In this document: positions 1 through 12,104 of the stretch, piece after piece
How the letters are laid out: each line of letters starts with the position of its first letter
Numbering within the stretch: the first letter of the stretch is position 1
DNA from: Sesamum alatum
Lineage: Eukaryota > Streptophyta > Magnoliopsida > Lamiales > Pedaliaceae
Direction: 5' to 3'
Assembly (NCBI GenBank): GCA_034509735.1
Contig: JACGWO010000011.1
Coordinates: 19,018,979 to 19,082,978 of the forward strand
DNA: 64,000 nt
Program-made: the position numbers and the translations under genes
The notes under the pieces: generated by a model
Database searches by the model: none
Seen by the model: the letters and a program-made list of their open reading frames with translations, nothing else
What the model was told of the DNA's origin: nothing

Positions 1-2100
1 AATGTGAAAAGAGCTATGATGCGAAATAAAAGAGATATGATGTGAAATGAGATTGATGAGCCCGTGTGGCATGTCAAAGGGATTTATGTATATGTATGAA
101 TGAATGGTGAGGTTGAGTTGCTGGAGAAAAACACTATATCACCTTTCTGGTAAGCCAACTAGGAAAAGACGAGTTTGATTGATTGTCTTATTATGAGATG
201 ATTATGTGGAAAAAGGAAATGGAATGTGGTTGATCAAATTGATTATATTTTATATACATTGCTTGTTTTTGTCTCGTTGAAATTATATTTGAGGTGTGTG
301 TATAGTTAGTGCCGGTTGTTTACTTATTGAGTTGCAGGCTCATTCATCTGCTAACATTTTTCAGGTGTAGATTTTATTGTGCCAACTCACGAGAACTAGG
401 TCCATATTTTGCATTCCAGTCAGGCCAGACCAGAATATAGTTTTCTCATCATCGTAAATAGAGATGGAATTCTCATTTTGGATTAAAAACGAGAATAACA
501 TATGAACTAATTATAACAGTTTCATTTTTGTCTACTTGATATACATATATATATATAATCTCGTGAATGAGATAATAAATATGCTTGTTGTGATGATGAC
601 ACTACATGTATATATAGTTAATAGAAACTAGATTATGTGAATAATTACATTATACACGAAGTTTACATTAATTATGATATTTAGGAAGATATAGTCGCAA
701 TGCTCTTTAGTGCTCGTTTACACTGGGTAATAAGGTTGAATTAGATTATTAGTAAAACGTTATCCCTTGTTTCCTTTGCTGAACGGTGGCCCCGAATCCA
801 TGCAAAGGCCCGGGCCTAAAAGCTGTTCTGGTTCCATTGAGCAGCCTGCCTAATGAGGCTGGTTTAGTTATTAGGGCGAGTAGCCCATTCTGGACAAGGT
901 GGTTAAATTACCACCTTATCCCCATATTAGCATAGAAATTTACCCATATGCCCACACTAAAAAATTGACGCGCTAAATCGTTGGGATTCATTTCTGTCCC
1001 GCTCCTGGGAGAAAGAAGTGCAAAGAGTGTGCACAGTACAAGCTCTGGTTTTGTAGCCCAACCTCTGTTCAATATCCTCTAGTTTGGTTTCTAAAGTTTT
1101 GTTTGGTTAACTTTTTTTTTTTTTTTATTTTCTATTTTCTGTAGCAGATTGAAGAGGAAGGTGAGAAATCCACAACGAAGGGCGATGCGCATAGTGACGC
1201 GATTTCCTCTATTCGATTTCCTCTTGGTTAAACTTTTCTTTTTCTTTTATTGTAGCAAATCGAAGAGGAAGGTGAGAATTCGACAACGAGGGCCGGTGGA
1301 CCTTGTCGGCGGTTGGCAGACGGCAGGTGCAGCACTCTTTCTACGTAGCTTATTCTGGGTATGAATGAAAAAACCAGACTTGGTGAAAGTCAATATAATT
1401 GTATTTAACAGTGGCGAGGGTGAAATAGTCATTTCCCATTAAACCGATATTTAATCAGTCAAAGTAAACACGTCATTGATTACATCAATCTCATAAAGTA
1501 AACAACAAACTTTTTAATCTCGGGTTGTTTTATCCTATTACCCAAATAACTCATACCAAAAGTAAGCTGACACTTAATGTGCTATTAGTCATTTTAAATG
1601 GCAGGGTTTAATCGTCATATTGGATCAACATGATGAAAATTACAGAACCAACATTGCAATTTTGCCAATGAATTTACTCAAGACACTTTTTTAATTAAGT
1701 GAATGATAGAACCACATATGTGCATCTGCAGCAGCATCTCACCTACTTGAGATTTCAAGATATCATCACATTGAAAACTATTTCGAAAATCATAATAATG
1801 ATTGATGATGATGATAAAAATAGTCTGCAACCAGTAAAGTATCCTCATGCTTAGACTATGACATCCAAATAGATGAACACAAAAAGAGCAAAACCAAGAA
1901 AATGGGGGGAACGACATCGATGACTCGTTTGAGAGGTAACTGACGACCTGCTATAGAAAAGCATATAAGCGAAACATCGCCGTTCAAACGACACATATGT
2001 ATATCAACAGTTGATGAGCTTCTAATCGTTCTTGTTCAAATTTTTTGCTATTTTCCAAGTATCAAAGAAAAGTCGAAAATCAAAACCACAAGAAATAAGA
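1..2100. other. Intergenic stretch, no recognisable gene
   Basis: No open frame here resembles a known protein. At about 300-420 there is a stretch (ACTTATTGAGTTGCAGGCTC, then a TTTTCAGG-like motif) that resembles sequence near the ends of some plant Ty3/gypsy LTRs. No partner LTR or target duplication was found, so this is only a hint of an old retroelement. The rest is AT-rich and carries one local duplication, listed separately. Confidence 0.4.
1076..1297. repeat. Local direct duplication, about 111-bp period
   Basis: The segment starting GTAGCAGATTGAAGAGGAAG at 1141 recurs with a few changes at 1252. Both are preceded by T-rich sequence and a CCTCTA start. The duplicated block is about 90-110 bp. 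It creates short open frames that I do not believe are genes. Confidence 0.6.
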
Positions 2101-2405
2101 TGTATATATTTACATAAAGCAATTAGCTGCATAAGATCAACTTCCTGCTATGTGTAGTCGAACATTCACATAACCATTTTGTCCCTCCTCCTGAACCAGG
2201 AGAAGCTGGACAAACCAGTCAGATATCAGAATAAACGAAAATCGAAGGGCATATTCAACATAAATCAGAATAAACGAAACTGGAAGCGCATACTCAAGAG
2301 AGTACATACCTTGCTGAAGTTCCGTTTTCTCTTGCATTCGTCTGAGCTCCCGTGTAACTTCAGACCATTTTCCTTCACGTTTCTACATGCTCAGCAGGTG
2401 CTTTT

Positions 2406-3316
2406 TTACATTGTTATCTGGGTTTTATTTGGAAAACTCGATTGTACCAGATCGAATGAAAGGGTCATGTGGAAGAGATCGTACTTCAACGGCTTTGCAT
2501 GCCATAAAAAATGTTGTTGGACTTTACGGACGCCAAGTTGCATATCCAGATACTTCTCCTCTGGTATGGAAACGAGAATGCTTCTCAAGTTTGGAATGTC
2601 TTTCTCCTTAATGATAACTGAGAACGCGTCCCAATTTAACACTTCAAAGAATGGGGGCACAAAGTTATCAGAAATAATAACCGGAACACACTCGTAAAAG
2701 ATGGCTTCGACTATCCTTGGGCTGTTGACTTCATAGCCCTTTGGGCAAATGCAGTATTTGCTGCTTTTCATGTGATATATGTAGTTCATTTTGCTTGCAA
2801 CACCTGGAGGCATTGGGCCGAGTATCTTCATATCAGGCTCCTTGTCTCTCCAATGCTCGAGTAAGATTGGACGAAGATAACCATGCATATTTCCGGCATA
2901 GAAGGCAAGAATGTGCCTTTCTGATGGTGGCTTTCCTCCAAGATCTCTGAGAGGATTTCTGGCTGACCGGACGTATGTTTCTGGGAGAGAGACATCCCTC
3001 CCTATTTTGAAGCCCATGGTTACATCGGCGTTGCAGAGGGCTTTAATGCAATGTTCCATGTGGTGTCTCGTCTCATACGGAGCCTATGTATAGAATGTGT
3101 TAAAACACTACATTATAAAGTGGTGGAAATGTAGCAGTGTTCTAACACGAGTTCATGTCAGTATACAAGAAGAAAAAAATGAGGTGACTTCATTTATTCC
3201 ATGTTTCTATGACTCTAACTTCTGAAGTTTCTTAATATTATTCAACAGAAGTGAATTTAAGTCGTCCATGCTTGTGCTTTTGTGTTCATAAGATAAAGAC
3301 ACACGCACACACACAC

Positions 3317-3371
<55 letters not shown>

Positions 3372-6076
3372 AATTACCCAATCATGGCAGGCAACAAGAA
3401 AATGATCTGCTCCCCCAGTTCTGTTCCAAAAACTATATTTTGCTGCAATTTTTTCTGAATAATCCTTCAAATACTGACGTAGGTTTGTCCGGTTGTGGGA
3501 ATTGCGCACATACAGTGTGTACTCTAGCATCCTTGAACTGAATGGCATATAAAACAGATGAGCCTTCCTTGGATCTTTCACAACAAAATGTTTATTTCCC
3601 TCCATCAGTTTCATGAACCATCCCTCAGATGCATATAATCCTTTGAGTATTGGTTGGTGAAAGATTGGCTTATTACCCTCTTTGTACACGTATATTTTCA
3701 GTACACGTTCCATGAGTTCATAGCTCCTGCAATTGCAAAAATCATATACAAAGAAAGACCCTGGGAGAATTTGTTGAGGGATGTAAAAACTAAAGCGAAT
3801 GATAGAACTTTTTGCCGAAACGGTTAAAAGATACTTCAAGCTGAAAATAGAACACACATTACCAGAGATGTAGCCATAATTGGCAAGGCTTAATTTTTCA
3901 TTAATATGTTAAAACATATCTGATCTATCATATGCAAATCCACAACTTTTTCCCTCTGAAAGCTAATAGTGATTTTGTTATCCACAAGTTCATACTATGT
4001 CATCATGCTCCCCGGTGCATATTTTCCATGCTTGGGGTTCTCTACTGTCTAGTGGTAGCATTTCGGAGGTAATTGTAGCCAACCTGCTATTTACGGTCTG
4101 GAATGCCACTAAGGATATGGCAAACAGAAATAATAGAAAAAGAACTCCGGCAGACAGGCCCCTGGCGCTCTAAAATCAGAAAGAACCTTTAAAGCTCAGA
4201 TCTAAATTAAAAACATGCTATTGCTTTACATACTTACCATATAAAGACTATGCAGTTTATCGTCTACAGATCTTGCTAGATTGAAAATCATTTCTTCAAT
4301 TTAATGAATCACTTTTGAGCCTATGCGACATTATTTCCGTCTAAAATCATGTAGCTGCACTTGCTGATGGTGCAAGAATACGGCAGATAATGCCAGAAAC
4401 TTCTGATAGGCAATGCAACTTTCATGTGTTACCCTGTTTACCATTCAGTAGTATAGACACGGGAAACAAAGGCAAGGACCAAGAATGTAGTTTATATTAG
4501 GTGTTTTCAGAAGAAAGACCGTACTAATCAAATTCACCACTCCAAATTAAGTGGATCAGATCTATATAAATGTGTGAAGAACCTTGAATCTTTTGTTCTC
4601 TAGACTTGCCAGATATACAGGTTTAAATATATTTGCTATCTGAAACTACGAGAGTCATGAAATTCATGGCTGAAGATACTTCGTCCATGAAAAGAAAGTT
4701 ATAACAAATGTGAAAAATGATAAAGCAAACAACAAAGGTACAAGCAATTGTTCTGATAGCCAATGAACATTTTACGAGTTTCCCTTTTTCCCGTTTTACT
4801 TAATAATGATAGAAGAAGGAAATTAAGTCAACTAAAATCGGACATTTTTCTATGAAAGAATGGCCACATAGGGAAAGAATCAGATTGAAACTCTTTAAAC
4901 TGAAGAGGGCAAGCGTCTAACCTTTTGAACACGGAGACATTTCGAAATAGAGGTGCATACAGATCCCGATCATTCTTCAAAATTGGGCTATTTTCAATCT
5001 TCAACTTTGCTCTTAGAATTTCCTGGTCACGCTCAGAGGACCATTTTGGCCTCTACAATGGAATCATAAAAAATTCACATCCTTCCAACCTGATGAGATA
5101 AAACACAATAATATTGACTTTACTTTCTATCAAGCAAAAGACATACCATTGCACGCGAACGAGCACGATGGCGGACTAATAACTGTTGCATCTCACTTAT
5201 TGGTGTCACTGTTTTAGGTGGCATATCACACCTCATCTTCTTTTTAACGGGCTTATTTGGCATTGAAGAAGTATTGTCAGCAGAAGCAAAGTTATTTCCC
5301 AGCAATAGATGGCCCTCACCATCAGATGTTTCTTTGATTCTATTGAAGGATGCACCAGGATCAGAACCATCAGAGTTGCTTACTTCAGATTGTGTTTTTT
5401 TCTCAACCACAGATTTAATCAACAAAGGCTTAGCTGATGAGACAACCAAAGGTGACAAAGCAGCAGAACCACTAGTAACCGTTTTGTCTAGTAGCATCTT
5501 AGTAGTTTCAGCTTTCGGTACAACCAGCCCAGGACTTCCGTTTGCAAGCTGAGCAAGAGAAAGGCTCTGGCTAGATTCACCTTCCCCATTTCTATAGAGA
5601 GAGCGCTGCTCTTGGCTGCTATCATTTTGCATCATGAATCCCTCGTCCATGTCTACACTTACATTACCTAAGGTCTCATCCTCGACAAAATCAAAATCAT
5701 CGTCCATGCCATCACCATTCATCTTTTCTTGCTTTCCCTTTTCTACTAATGCACTGCCATCATCACGATCACCCACATTGTAAACTTCCGTGCTCTTTAC
5801 TCCTCGCACCAATAGAGATTCATTATCAAGATTCGACTCACCAACCTTAACAAGGTTGTCAACAACCAAAACCTTTACTGAAGAGTGCTTAGATGATTCA
5901 CTGGCCTTCACAAGTACATTATTCTTCTCGTCCGGTAACTGCGAAAGTAGGGCACTCCCGTATGGAAGCATCAAAGACTGACAGAACAAATGAGTCAAAG
6001 CAACCAAACCCACCAAAACCAGCCATTTCCCTTTCTCAATCTGAAATACTCTTTGGAAATTAATAGAGTAATCCAT
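2406..6076 (-). CDS. Exostosin-family (GT47) glycosyltransferase, four coding exons
   Basis: Predicted Golgi type II membrane glycosyltransferase of the plant exostosin/GT47 family, probably acting on cell-wall or glycoprotein glycans; the substrate is unknown. Exons by eye: 6076-5147 (310 codons, donor GTATGT), 5052-4922, 3726-3378 (donor GTAATT) and 3083-2406. All junctions obey GT-AG and keep phase. The as-read protein is 695 residues. It has a short cytosolic tail, a membrane anchor at about 18-36 (KWLVLVGLVALTHLFCQSL), a long low-complexity stem to about 300, then the GT47 domain from about 355. Typical family blocks are visible: YELMERVLKIYVYKEG, NRTGGADHFLVACHDWAPYE, GFKIGRDVSLPETYV, ILAFYAGNMHGYLRPILL and SSKYCICPKGYEVNSPRIVE. 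The start was chosen for the anchor and LPYG that follow it. The last residues are frameshifted by an extra T at 2459-2461. In the other frame the family's usual ending HSIWYNRVF appears and stops at 2414. It most resembles the Arabidopsis At5g25820/At4g32790 group (from memory). Confidence 0.93.
3299..3367. repeat. (AC)n(GA)n microsatellite in intron 3
   Basis: A short AC run is followed by about 23 GA dinucleotides just downstream of the donor of intron 3 of the glycosyltransferase gene. Read on the gene strand it is a CT-rich tract starting a few bases after GTAATT. It is a probable polymorphic marker. Confidence 0.95.
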
Positions 6077-7455
6077 AACAAAAGAAAAGCACCAGATACT
6101 AAACCCTCCTCATATCCTGTACGCAATGAAAGCCAAGAAACCTCTTAACTCAAACTCTACATTGGCAATCACAAACATGTAAAATTCCAAGAACCCAGCC
6201 ACCGACCCACCAACCCCACCAAAAACAAGGTTGAACTACGCCAGAACTCCAAATTTTGGAAATGAACCAACTTCAGCAAGAACCCATTGGCCCCTAACAT
6301 TATGTGTAAACACCTAGGGATTAATTAAGCACAGATACATGAAAATTCTAATGTAAGTGTAGAAAAAGAAGAACCAAGAAGCTTACTGAGTAGAAGGGAG
6401 AGGAAGAAAGCTCGGCCAAGATAATAACAAATTGTCTGCGAAGATAATAATTCTTGGAAGATGGAAGCTGGGGAGCTCTCAAGATCATCTGCGACTTGCT
6501 TTATTAAACTGCAATTTCTGCTTAAAGGAGAAGCATAAAATCATTTAAGTTCTTGCGGGTTCTTTAAATTGGTAATTATGTAATAAGATAGGCATAAAGA
6601 CGACAAAGATGGCGACTGTTTTCTTCCTAGTATTATGTAATGACTAGGGCCATAGACTATTTTTCAGGCTCTTGAGATGCTGAAGACTACAGTACTATTC
6701 AAGTGGATATAATCATCATACCAGCCTAATTTATTATTCCTTTAAATTAAATAAATCTTCACTTATCCACTATTTTTGACATAATCATTTAAATTAAAGA
6801 TAAATGGACAAAAATATCATTGTTCCTAATTAATTTTAAATGAACAATCTAGCAAATTTTAACGTAAATGTTTTAATATTGTTCATTTCCTAATTTCAAT
6901 ATGGATATTTATACAATAAAATTAACAATCTAGCAAATTTTAACGTAAATGTTTTAATATTGTTCATTTCCTAATTTCAATATGGATATTTATACAATCA
7001 ATTATTTAAAATAATTATTTTGTACTTAATTAATTTATACAATTTACAACTTATTTATTAACAGCATATTGAATAAAATATGATGTCAAATTGATTAATA
7101 TATTTTAGCGTAGAGGGGATTAAAATTAATATATGATATTATAAATAGTCAATAGTATATATTTTTCTCCATTTTAATTTAGTTTAAAATATTAATATAT
7201 CAAAGATAGGGATGGAAGGGTAAGTGAAGATTTTTTTAGTTTAAGAGAGAGTAATTGATGAGGATGACTGATGTGAAATGTATTATCCCTAAGTGACAAG
7301 GGAAAACAGAAGCCACAAAGTTCGTGTTCTAACCAGGAATATTCTGAATTTTAAAAATTTTATCTCACCTAGAAATTAAATTAAAATTTTGTCTCGTATA
7401 GGAGTGATTTCCCTTGTTTACGAGGGACTTTGGGTATAGTTGATTTTCCTTTTTC
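6077..7455. other. Glycosyltransferase 5' flank and AT-rich spacer
   Basis: This holds the upstream region of the minus-strand glycosyltransferase. A possible 5'-UTR intron (donor-like CAGTAAGC read on the minus strand near 6385, acceptor-like TTTAG near 6100) is inference only. Beyond about 6700 the sequence is strongly AT-rich, with one tandem duplication and no credible coding region. Confidence 0.4.
6843..6999. repeat. Perfect tandem duplication, 81-bp unit
   Basis: The block beginning AACAATCTAGCAAATTTTAA at 6843 recurs at 6924 and is identical for about 75 bases. Near-identity implies a recent slippage or duplication event in AT-rich intergenic DNA. Confidence 0.9.
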
Positions 7456-7460
7456 TTATC

Positions 7461-7716
7461 TGATTATTATGATAGTAATAAATATTTATTTATAAGGGTA
7501 TAAAAGTAATTTTCTTATGTAAGCCACATAATAAATATTCACACTCTATCAAACTATAAAATAACTAATATCACTATAAGTACCCCATATATTATTTTTT
7601 AAGGAGGGGGACTATTCATTGATTTGACTAGACATATACAAATATTCTCTCACCAGACTTGAGGAGCAATTGTATCGAGGGCGATTATTCCTTCTCTAAA
7701 AATCACTACCACATCA
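7461..7716 (+). repeat. 5' LTR of element 1
   Basis: 256 bp, TG...CA ends. Matches 10026-10296 throughout, for example GTAATAAATATTTATTTATAA, AAGCCACATAATAAATATTC and AATCACTACCACATCA. Confidence 0.9.
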
Positions 7717-7868
7717 TTGGCGCCGTCTGTGGGAACCATCACCTCGACATTGAGAATGCAAATCAGGTCGTGTGCTCGCGATGTTCAGGCGGTGGATAGT
7801 GCCCAAGAAACACATGAAAACGGAGCAGAGCAAAACCCACCCCGTGTGAACAGTCACCACAACATGGG

Positions 7869-8351
7869 ATGAACCGTCCATCCCATGAACAGCCCCAGCC
7901 GAACGAGAGGGCCATGCCACCCCATGAACAAATGCCTCAGAAGAAAGCACCTCCTCCCCGTGAACAATCTCCATCCCTTGGCAAAGAACCACCCAGTGAA
8001 CAAACACCACCACCTTGGGGGAATCACCCATTCCCAAGAGTTCCACCCGAAGGTTCGATGATCCAGTTAACGCAAGAGGCCTTACTAGCACTGATCCATG
8101 ACGCATCCAACCGAGCAGCCGCTCAAGTGATAGCCCAATTTGCGACTAATCACCCCATGAACCCGACCCCTCATTCTCCTCGTCGAAGTCGAGAAGAGTC
8201 CTCGGCTCCCGAGGAGAATGATCAGAGGCAGGAGGAGGTGAATAACAGAGTATTTAAATCGGAGGTTGCCCAGGAACAAGATCAACTCCCCCCGCAGCCA
8301 AGGCAACCCACAACACCTATACTCTCGAGGGGAGTAGATGAAACTTGGTGA
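7869..8351 (+). pseudogene. Gag-like N-terminal remnant in element 1
   Basis: This 160-codon frame is rich in Pro, Gln and Glu (PHEQ/PREQ-type repeats). It then has a short helical stretch (LTQEALLALIHDASNRAAAQ) reminiscent of the N-terminal part of plant Ty3/gypsy gag proteins, and stops after a GVDETW end. There is no CCHC zinc knuckle and no capsid core. Position just after the primer-binding site supports a decayed gag. It could also be non-functional filler that happens to stay open. Confidence 0.5.
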
Positions 8352-9129
8352 AATACTAATTCCGGGACATGAGCAAGTATCCCTTGAGGCAACATCCCCA
8401 TGGATGAAACTTAATATCCTCGTTAAGAATACGACCATGAAAACTTTGCCCTCCTACAAGTTGGTAAAAGATCAACTCCGGACATGAGCAAAAGCATCCC
8501 TTGAAACAACTTCGGTAAAGATAATGAAAACGCAATAACAGAACACGTACACCAATTACATTCATGAGTGCTAAATGTGCCGAATTACATGCCACAACAT
8601 CCGACTATAAGAGTTGAAAGAAAGTCATCCCAAGTACTAAGTCTTACCGAATTACACACCAAAATATCCGACCATACAAGTCGGAGAAAGCTATCCAAAA
8701 TACTACTAAATAAATAATAACTACGCTCTTCCCATCTTCCCCAAGGTCTTGGGGGGCTCTGTCACGAGAAGGATCTGCCTCCTCCTCATCCTTCTCATCA
8801 CGAGAAGGTCGTGGGCGAAGAAGAGGTGGTACTAAAAAAAAAAAAGATAAAAAATTTAAAAGAAAAATTACATCTCAAGTAGGGATAGAAATAGAAAAAA
8901 TCCTCTACCGTTGGTAGAGTAAGACAACTTGGCCACTCATCACATATTCCATCATGCATGAAAATCCTCTAGTGTGATGGGGAGTCACATCTCTTGAAGA
9001 CGACGTCGAAATTTCTCAAAACACATGAAAGAGAATAATCTCAACTAGTAGAAAGTAAGAGTAAAAAAGAACTAAAAACATGGGATGGTGGTGTGGTTGA
9101 GGTCTCTTACATTCACCCTTTTGACTGGG

Positions 9130-9700
9130 TTCAATTCTCAGCGGATGCAATATCCTCCCTGTGGCCGCGCACTTGGCCCCGTGACCTCGGCCCGGGCCGC
9201 CCCACGCTAGCTCGAGGGGCGTATCTCTACCTCGAGTTGGGCGGACCCAGTGCGCCCGGACCCGGGTGCACCTAGGCGGCTCACCAGTGCCTCGAGGTGG
9301 CTTTGCCCAAGGCACCCTTTTGACCTGGGTTCAATTCTCAGCGGATGCAATATCCTCCCTGTGGCCGCGCACTTGGCCCCGTGACCTCGGCCCGGGACGC
9401 CCCACGCTAGCTCGAGGGCGTATCTCTGCCTCGAGTTGGGCAGACCCAGTGCGCCCGGACCCAGGCGCACCTAGGCGGCTCACCAGTGCCTTGAGGTGGC
9501 TTTGCCCAAGGCTCACTAGCTCGGCGGACCCAAGTGCACCCGGACCTGGGCTCACCAGCTCGAGGCACCACCTTGAGCTGGGGAGCACCTGGGCGGCTCA
9601 CCAGCTCGAGGCAGTGCCCAACCTAGGTGCACCAGCTCGAGCTGGGCTTTGCCCAAGGCTCACCAGCTCGAGGCAGTCCATCCGAACCTGGACCTGGCCT
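9130..9700. repeat. GC-rich tandem repeat inside element 1
   Basis: A 200-bp unit starting TTCAATTCTCAGCGGATGCA at 9130 repeats at 9330 with few changes. Shorter derivatives follow (CTCACCAGCTCGAGG, TGGGCTTTGCCCAAGG). Composition is far more GC-rich than its surroundings. Open frames on both strands here are by-products of high GC. Confidence 0.85.
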
Positions 9701-10025
9701 CGCCTCCCTTGTTCGAACTACTGTGCATTGACCACCTTGGGCTAGCCACTTTCAAAAATTAGTTTTGGGCTTGCGCCAAAAATCTTGGGTCGATTAACCT
9801 CTTCAATATTAATTCAAATATTTGTGCTACTTGAGGGGCCCTAGATGCTTCCCGTGTTTTCTTATTCTCAGACAACTCACACGTCTTCTAGTAATTCACC
9901 CAAGAAAAATTAATGGATTCTCACCCACCCTTTTCCCATGCATTCAACGCTTCAATTTTTCTTGCAAAGAATTCTTACTCTCATCCGGATTACTGCTTCT
10001 TGCGAAGTATTCCGTCCGAGCTGTA

Positions 10026-10296
10026 TGATGTATATGATAGTAATAAATATTTACTTATAAGGGTATAAGAGTAATTTTCTTATGTAAGCCACATAATAAA
10101 TATTCACACTCTATCACACCATAAAATAACTTACATCACTATAAATACCCCATATATTAGTTTTTAAGGGGGGGGGGGGGATTATTCATTGATTTGACAA
10201 GACAAATATAAAAAATTCTCCCACTAGACTTGGGGAGCAATTGTGCTGAGGGTGATTTTCCAGATTATTCCTTCGCTAAAAATCACTACCACATCA
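10026..10296 (+). repeat. 3' LTR of element 1
   Basis: 271 bp. It differs from the 5' LTR by scattered substitutions, an expanded G run near 10170, and an insertion of about 10 bp (GATTTTCCAGATTATT against GATTATT). Confidence 0.9.
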
Positions 10297-10404
10297 TTAT
10301 CCAGTCGCATAATCACCTTTCCTTTCATGCACAAGCTTTCCTTTTTCATGGAAATCCATTCCCTATGTTGTCTTTTGTAGGTCTTCTTTGCAGCAACTTT
10401 ATGT

Positions 10405-11853
10405 AGAGGAGTTGAAACTCCTCCTCAACTTGTTCCAACCTCTTGAGCTTGAATTTCAAGTCATGGACCGATTTTGACCGGTCTTGATTTAATCCATACA
10501 AAAGTTTATTTAATCCAATCAAATAAACATAAGCTAAAACACTAATTAGTTGATCCAATCAATTAATTAAACCAAAACTGATAAATTAATCCAATTAATT
10601 TATACGTTCTAAATCCAACAATTAACTAATCCAATTGATTAATTCTTCGACCATCCATCAAATGGATTTATCAATAAATGATCCAATAATTTATTTTCTC
10701 CTTGAATTAATTTATTCCAATTAAATTAATTTGCCTCTTCTAGAATAAATACCAAATTAATTCTACCAACCCCACAGTAATTTATGTGTGACTCATTAGG
10801 TTCACGCTCAGCTGGACTTGGTCTTGTGCCCAACACAATTGATTAATCAAGTCCAATTTAATTAATAATTTCTAATTAATCATTAATCAGAAATGCCCGT
10901 CACCATGGGTGGCCACTAAAGACTAGGTGAATGTTGGCGTGAACATTTAGGCTCCCGTGTTCCATATGAGTACGATCCCTCTATCATCCGTCTCCTGGTC
11001 TAAGTTTAGGACATAGAATTGGGCGTCGATTTCCATCCTGGACTAGACAACTTGCTCAATAACTCGAGACACATTTGCTCTATTGATCGACGTAGGAAAT
11101 CATTCCCTACTCAACCAATTGCTGTGGCCACAGACTCAAAGAACTTAAACTGTCTTAGAGCACATAGGAGACTCAACTATCATAAACTGACATGTGACGG
11201 ATTCTATCTTGGAATCCACTGTCCTCAATACATACTCCGATTACACTGGATAAGGCTTATGATGAACGTATCCCAGATACGGTCATCTTTTGCCAGATCC
11301 TAGATACAACCATCATATGCATGTGACTGCCATGATTCCTCAAGTTCGAGGACTAATCTCATACTATCAAAGCCGAGAATACTAGTCATACCGACCAAGC
11401 CTCCAAGGCTTCCATATGACGATTCCCGCGAGTCAGTTCAGTCAGCTGACACCCTTGTTAACTCACCCTCTAATATTGTATTAGACGTCCAACGTCTGTC
11501 ACTGATGAAACATGGCACTCATCTAATGAATGCAATCCTTAGTGAAAGTCTCTATAGGACCCTCAATGCCCTGTTCGAGGTCCTTGACTTGGAACATTTC
11601 AGACCAACCCTCAGAAGTTGGTTTCATAGTTGTCATCTAATGCGCAGCCCAACTACATGGGTTATCCAATTGCTCTGTGGGTATTTGCTGTGACATTAAA
11701 ACGCCGTTTAATGTAATCAGTAAGCACAAAAAATACATAGTGCCACAGATGAATACTTACTATATTCATCAAATTAATATTACTTTAATAAAGATTGCTA
11801 AATAGTACCCAAAATCGCCAATCCAATTGACTTTCTGGTCACTTATTCTAACA
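10405..11853 (-). mobile_element. LTR-family copy A (minus orientation)
   Basis: Matches copies C and D and, inverted, copy B. Shared phrases include CGTCACCATGGGTGGCC, GACTAGGTGAATGTTGGCGT and GAGGTCCTTGACTTGGAACA. The right end, read on the minus strand, starts TGTTAGAATAAGTGACCAG, a typical TG start of a plant Ty1/copia-like LTR. The left boundary is not sharp. No coding domain is present. Confidence 0.65.
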
Positions 11854-11879
11854 GAGGGAGAGCGGCGAAAGCGCATAAA

Positions 11880-12104
11880 AGAGAGATAATGAGACATTTA
11901 AAACATGATAAGATTCATCCCGAGGGGTGTCGCCTTGGATGTTCTCCCGAGCGTTCGATGTGAAAGAATCGGTACCACCAGGGAAAACAACGGAAGCGTA
12001 AAATAAAAGAAATTTAAAAATGGTTTCAAAGGGATGTTCCTTTGAATTCCTGGGCGTTCGGTGTATTCAAAAGTATCATAACATAAATAAAAATATGCTT
12101 GAAC
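11880..12104 (-). mobile_element. Inverted fragment of LTR end
   Basis: The stretch around 11990-12075 (GGGCGTTCGGTGTATTC, GGATGTTCCTTTGAATTCC) is the reverse complement, with changes, of 13905-14030, the distal end of copy B. Copy B is therefore bracketed by inverted copies of its own end. A rearranged nest of LTR pieces is the simplest explanation. Confidence 0.5.

Larger units (their letters stand above)
7461..10296 (+). mobile_element. Non-autonomous LTR retrotransposon (element 1)
   Basis: Two directly repeated LTRs (7461-7716 and 10026-10296) begin TGAT and end ACATCA. The element is flanked by a perfect 5-bp target duplication, TTATC, at 7456-7460 and 10297-10301. Immediately inside the 5' LTR is TTGGCGCCGTCTGTGGGAA, a primer-binding-site region typical of plant Ty3/gypsy-type elements. 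The interior is only about 2.3 kb. It holds a short gag-like frame, filler with repeated phrases, and a GC-rich tandem repeat. No protease, reverse transcriptase, RNase H or integrase is visible, so it would depend on another element for movement. No clear polypurine tract precedes the 3' LTR. Confidence 0.9.

Noticed and set aside
2137..3093. Plus-strand ORFs opposite the glycosyltransferase
   Set aside because: They are antisense shadows of a well-supported minus-strand gene.
9016..9745. Several overlapping ORFs on both strands
   Set aside because: They are by-products of a GC-rich tandem repeat inside LTR element 1 and show no domain.
11019..11693. Short ORFs within the LTR-family copies
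   Set aside because: They lie in non-coding LTR sequence and are not conserved between copies A, C and D.
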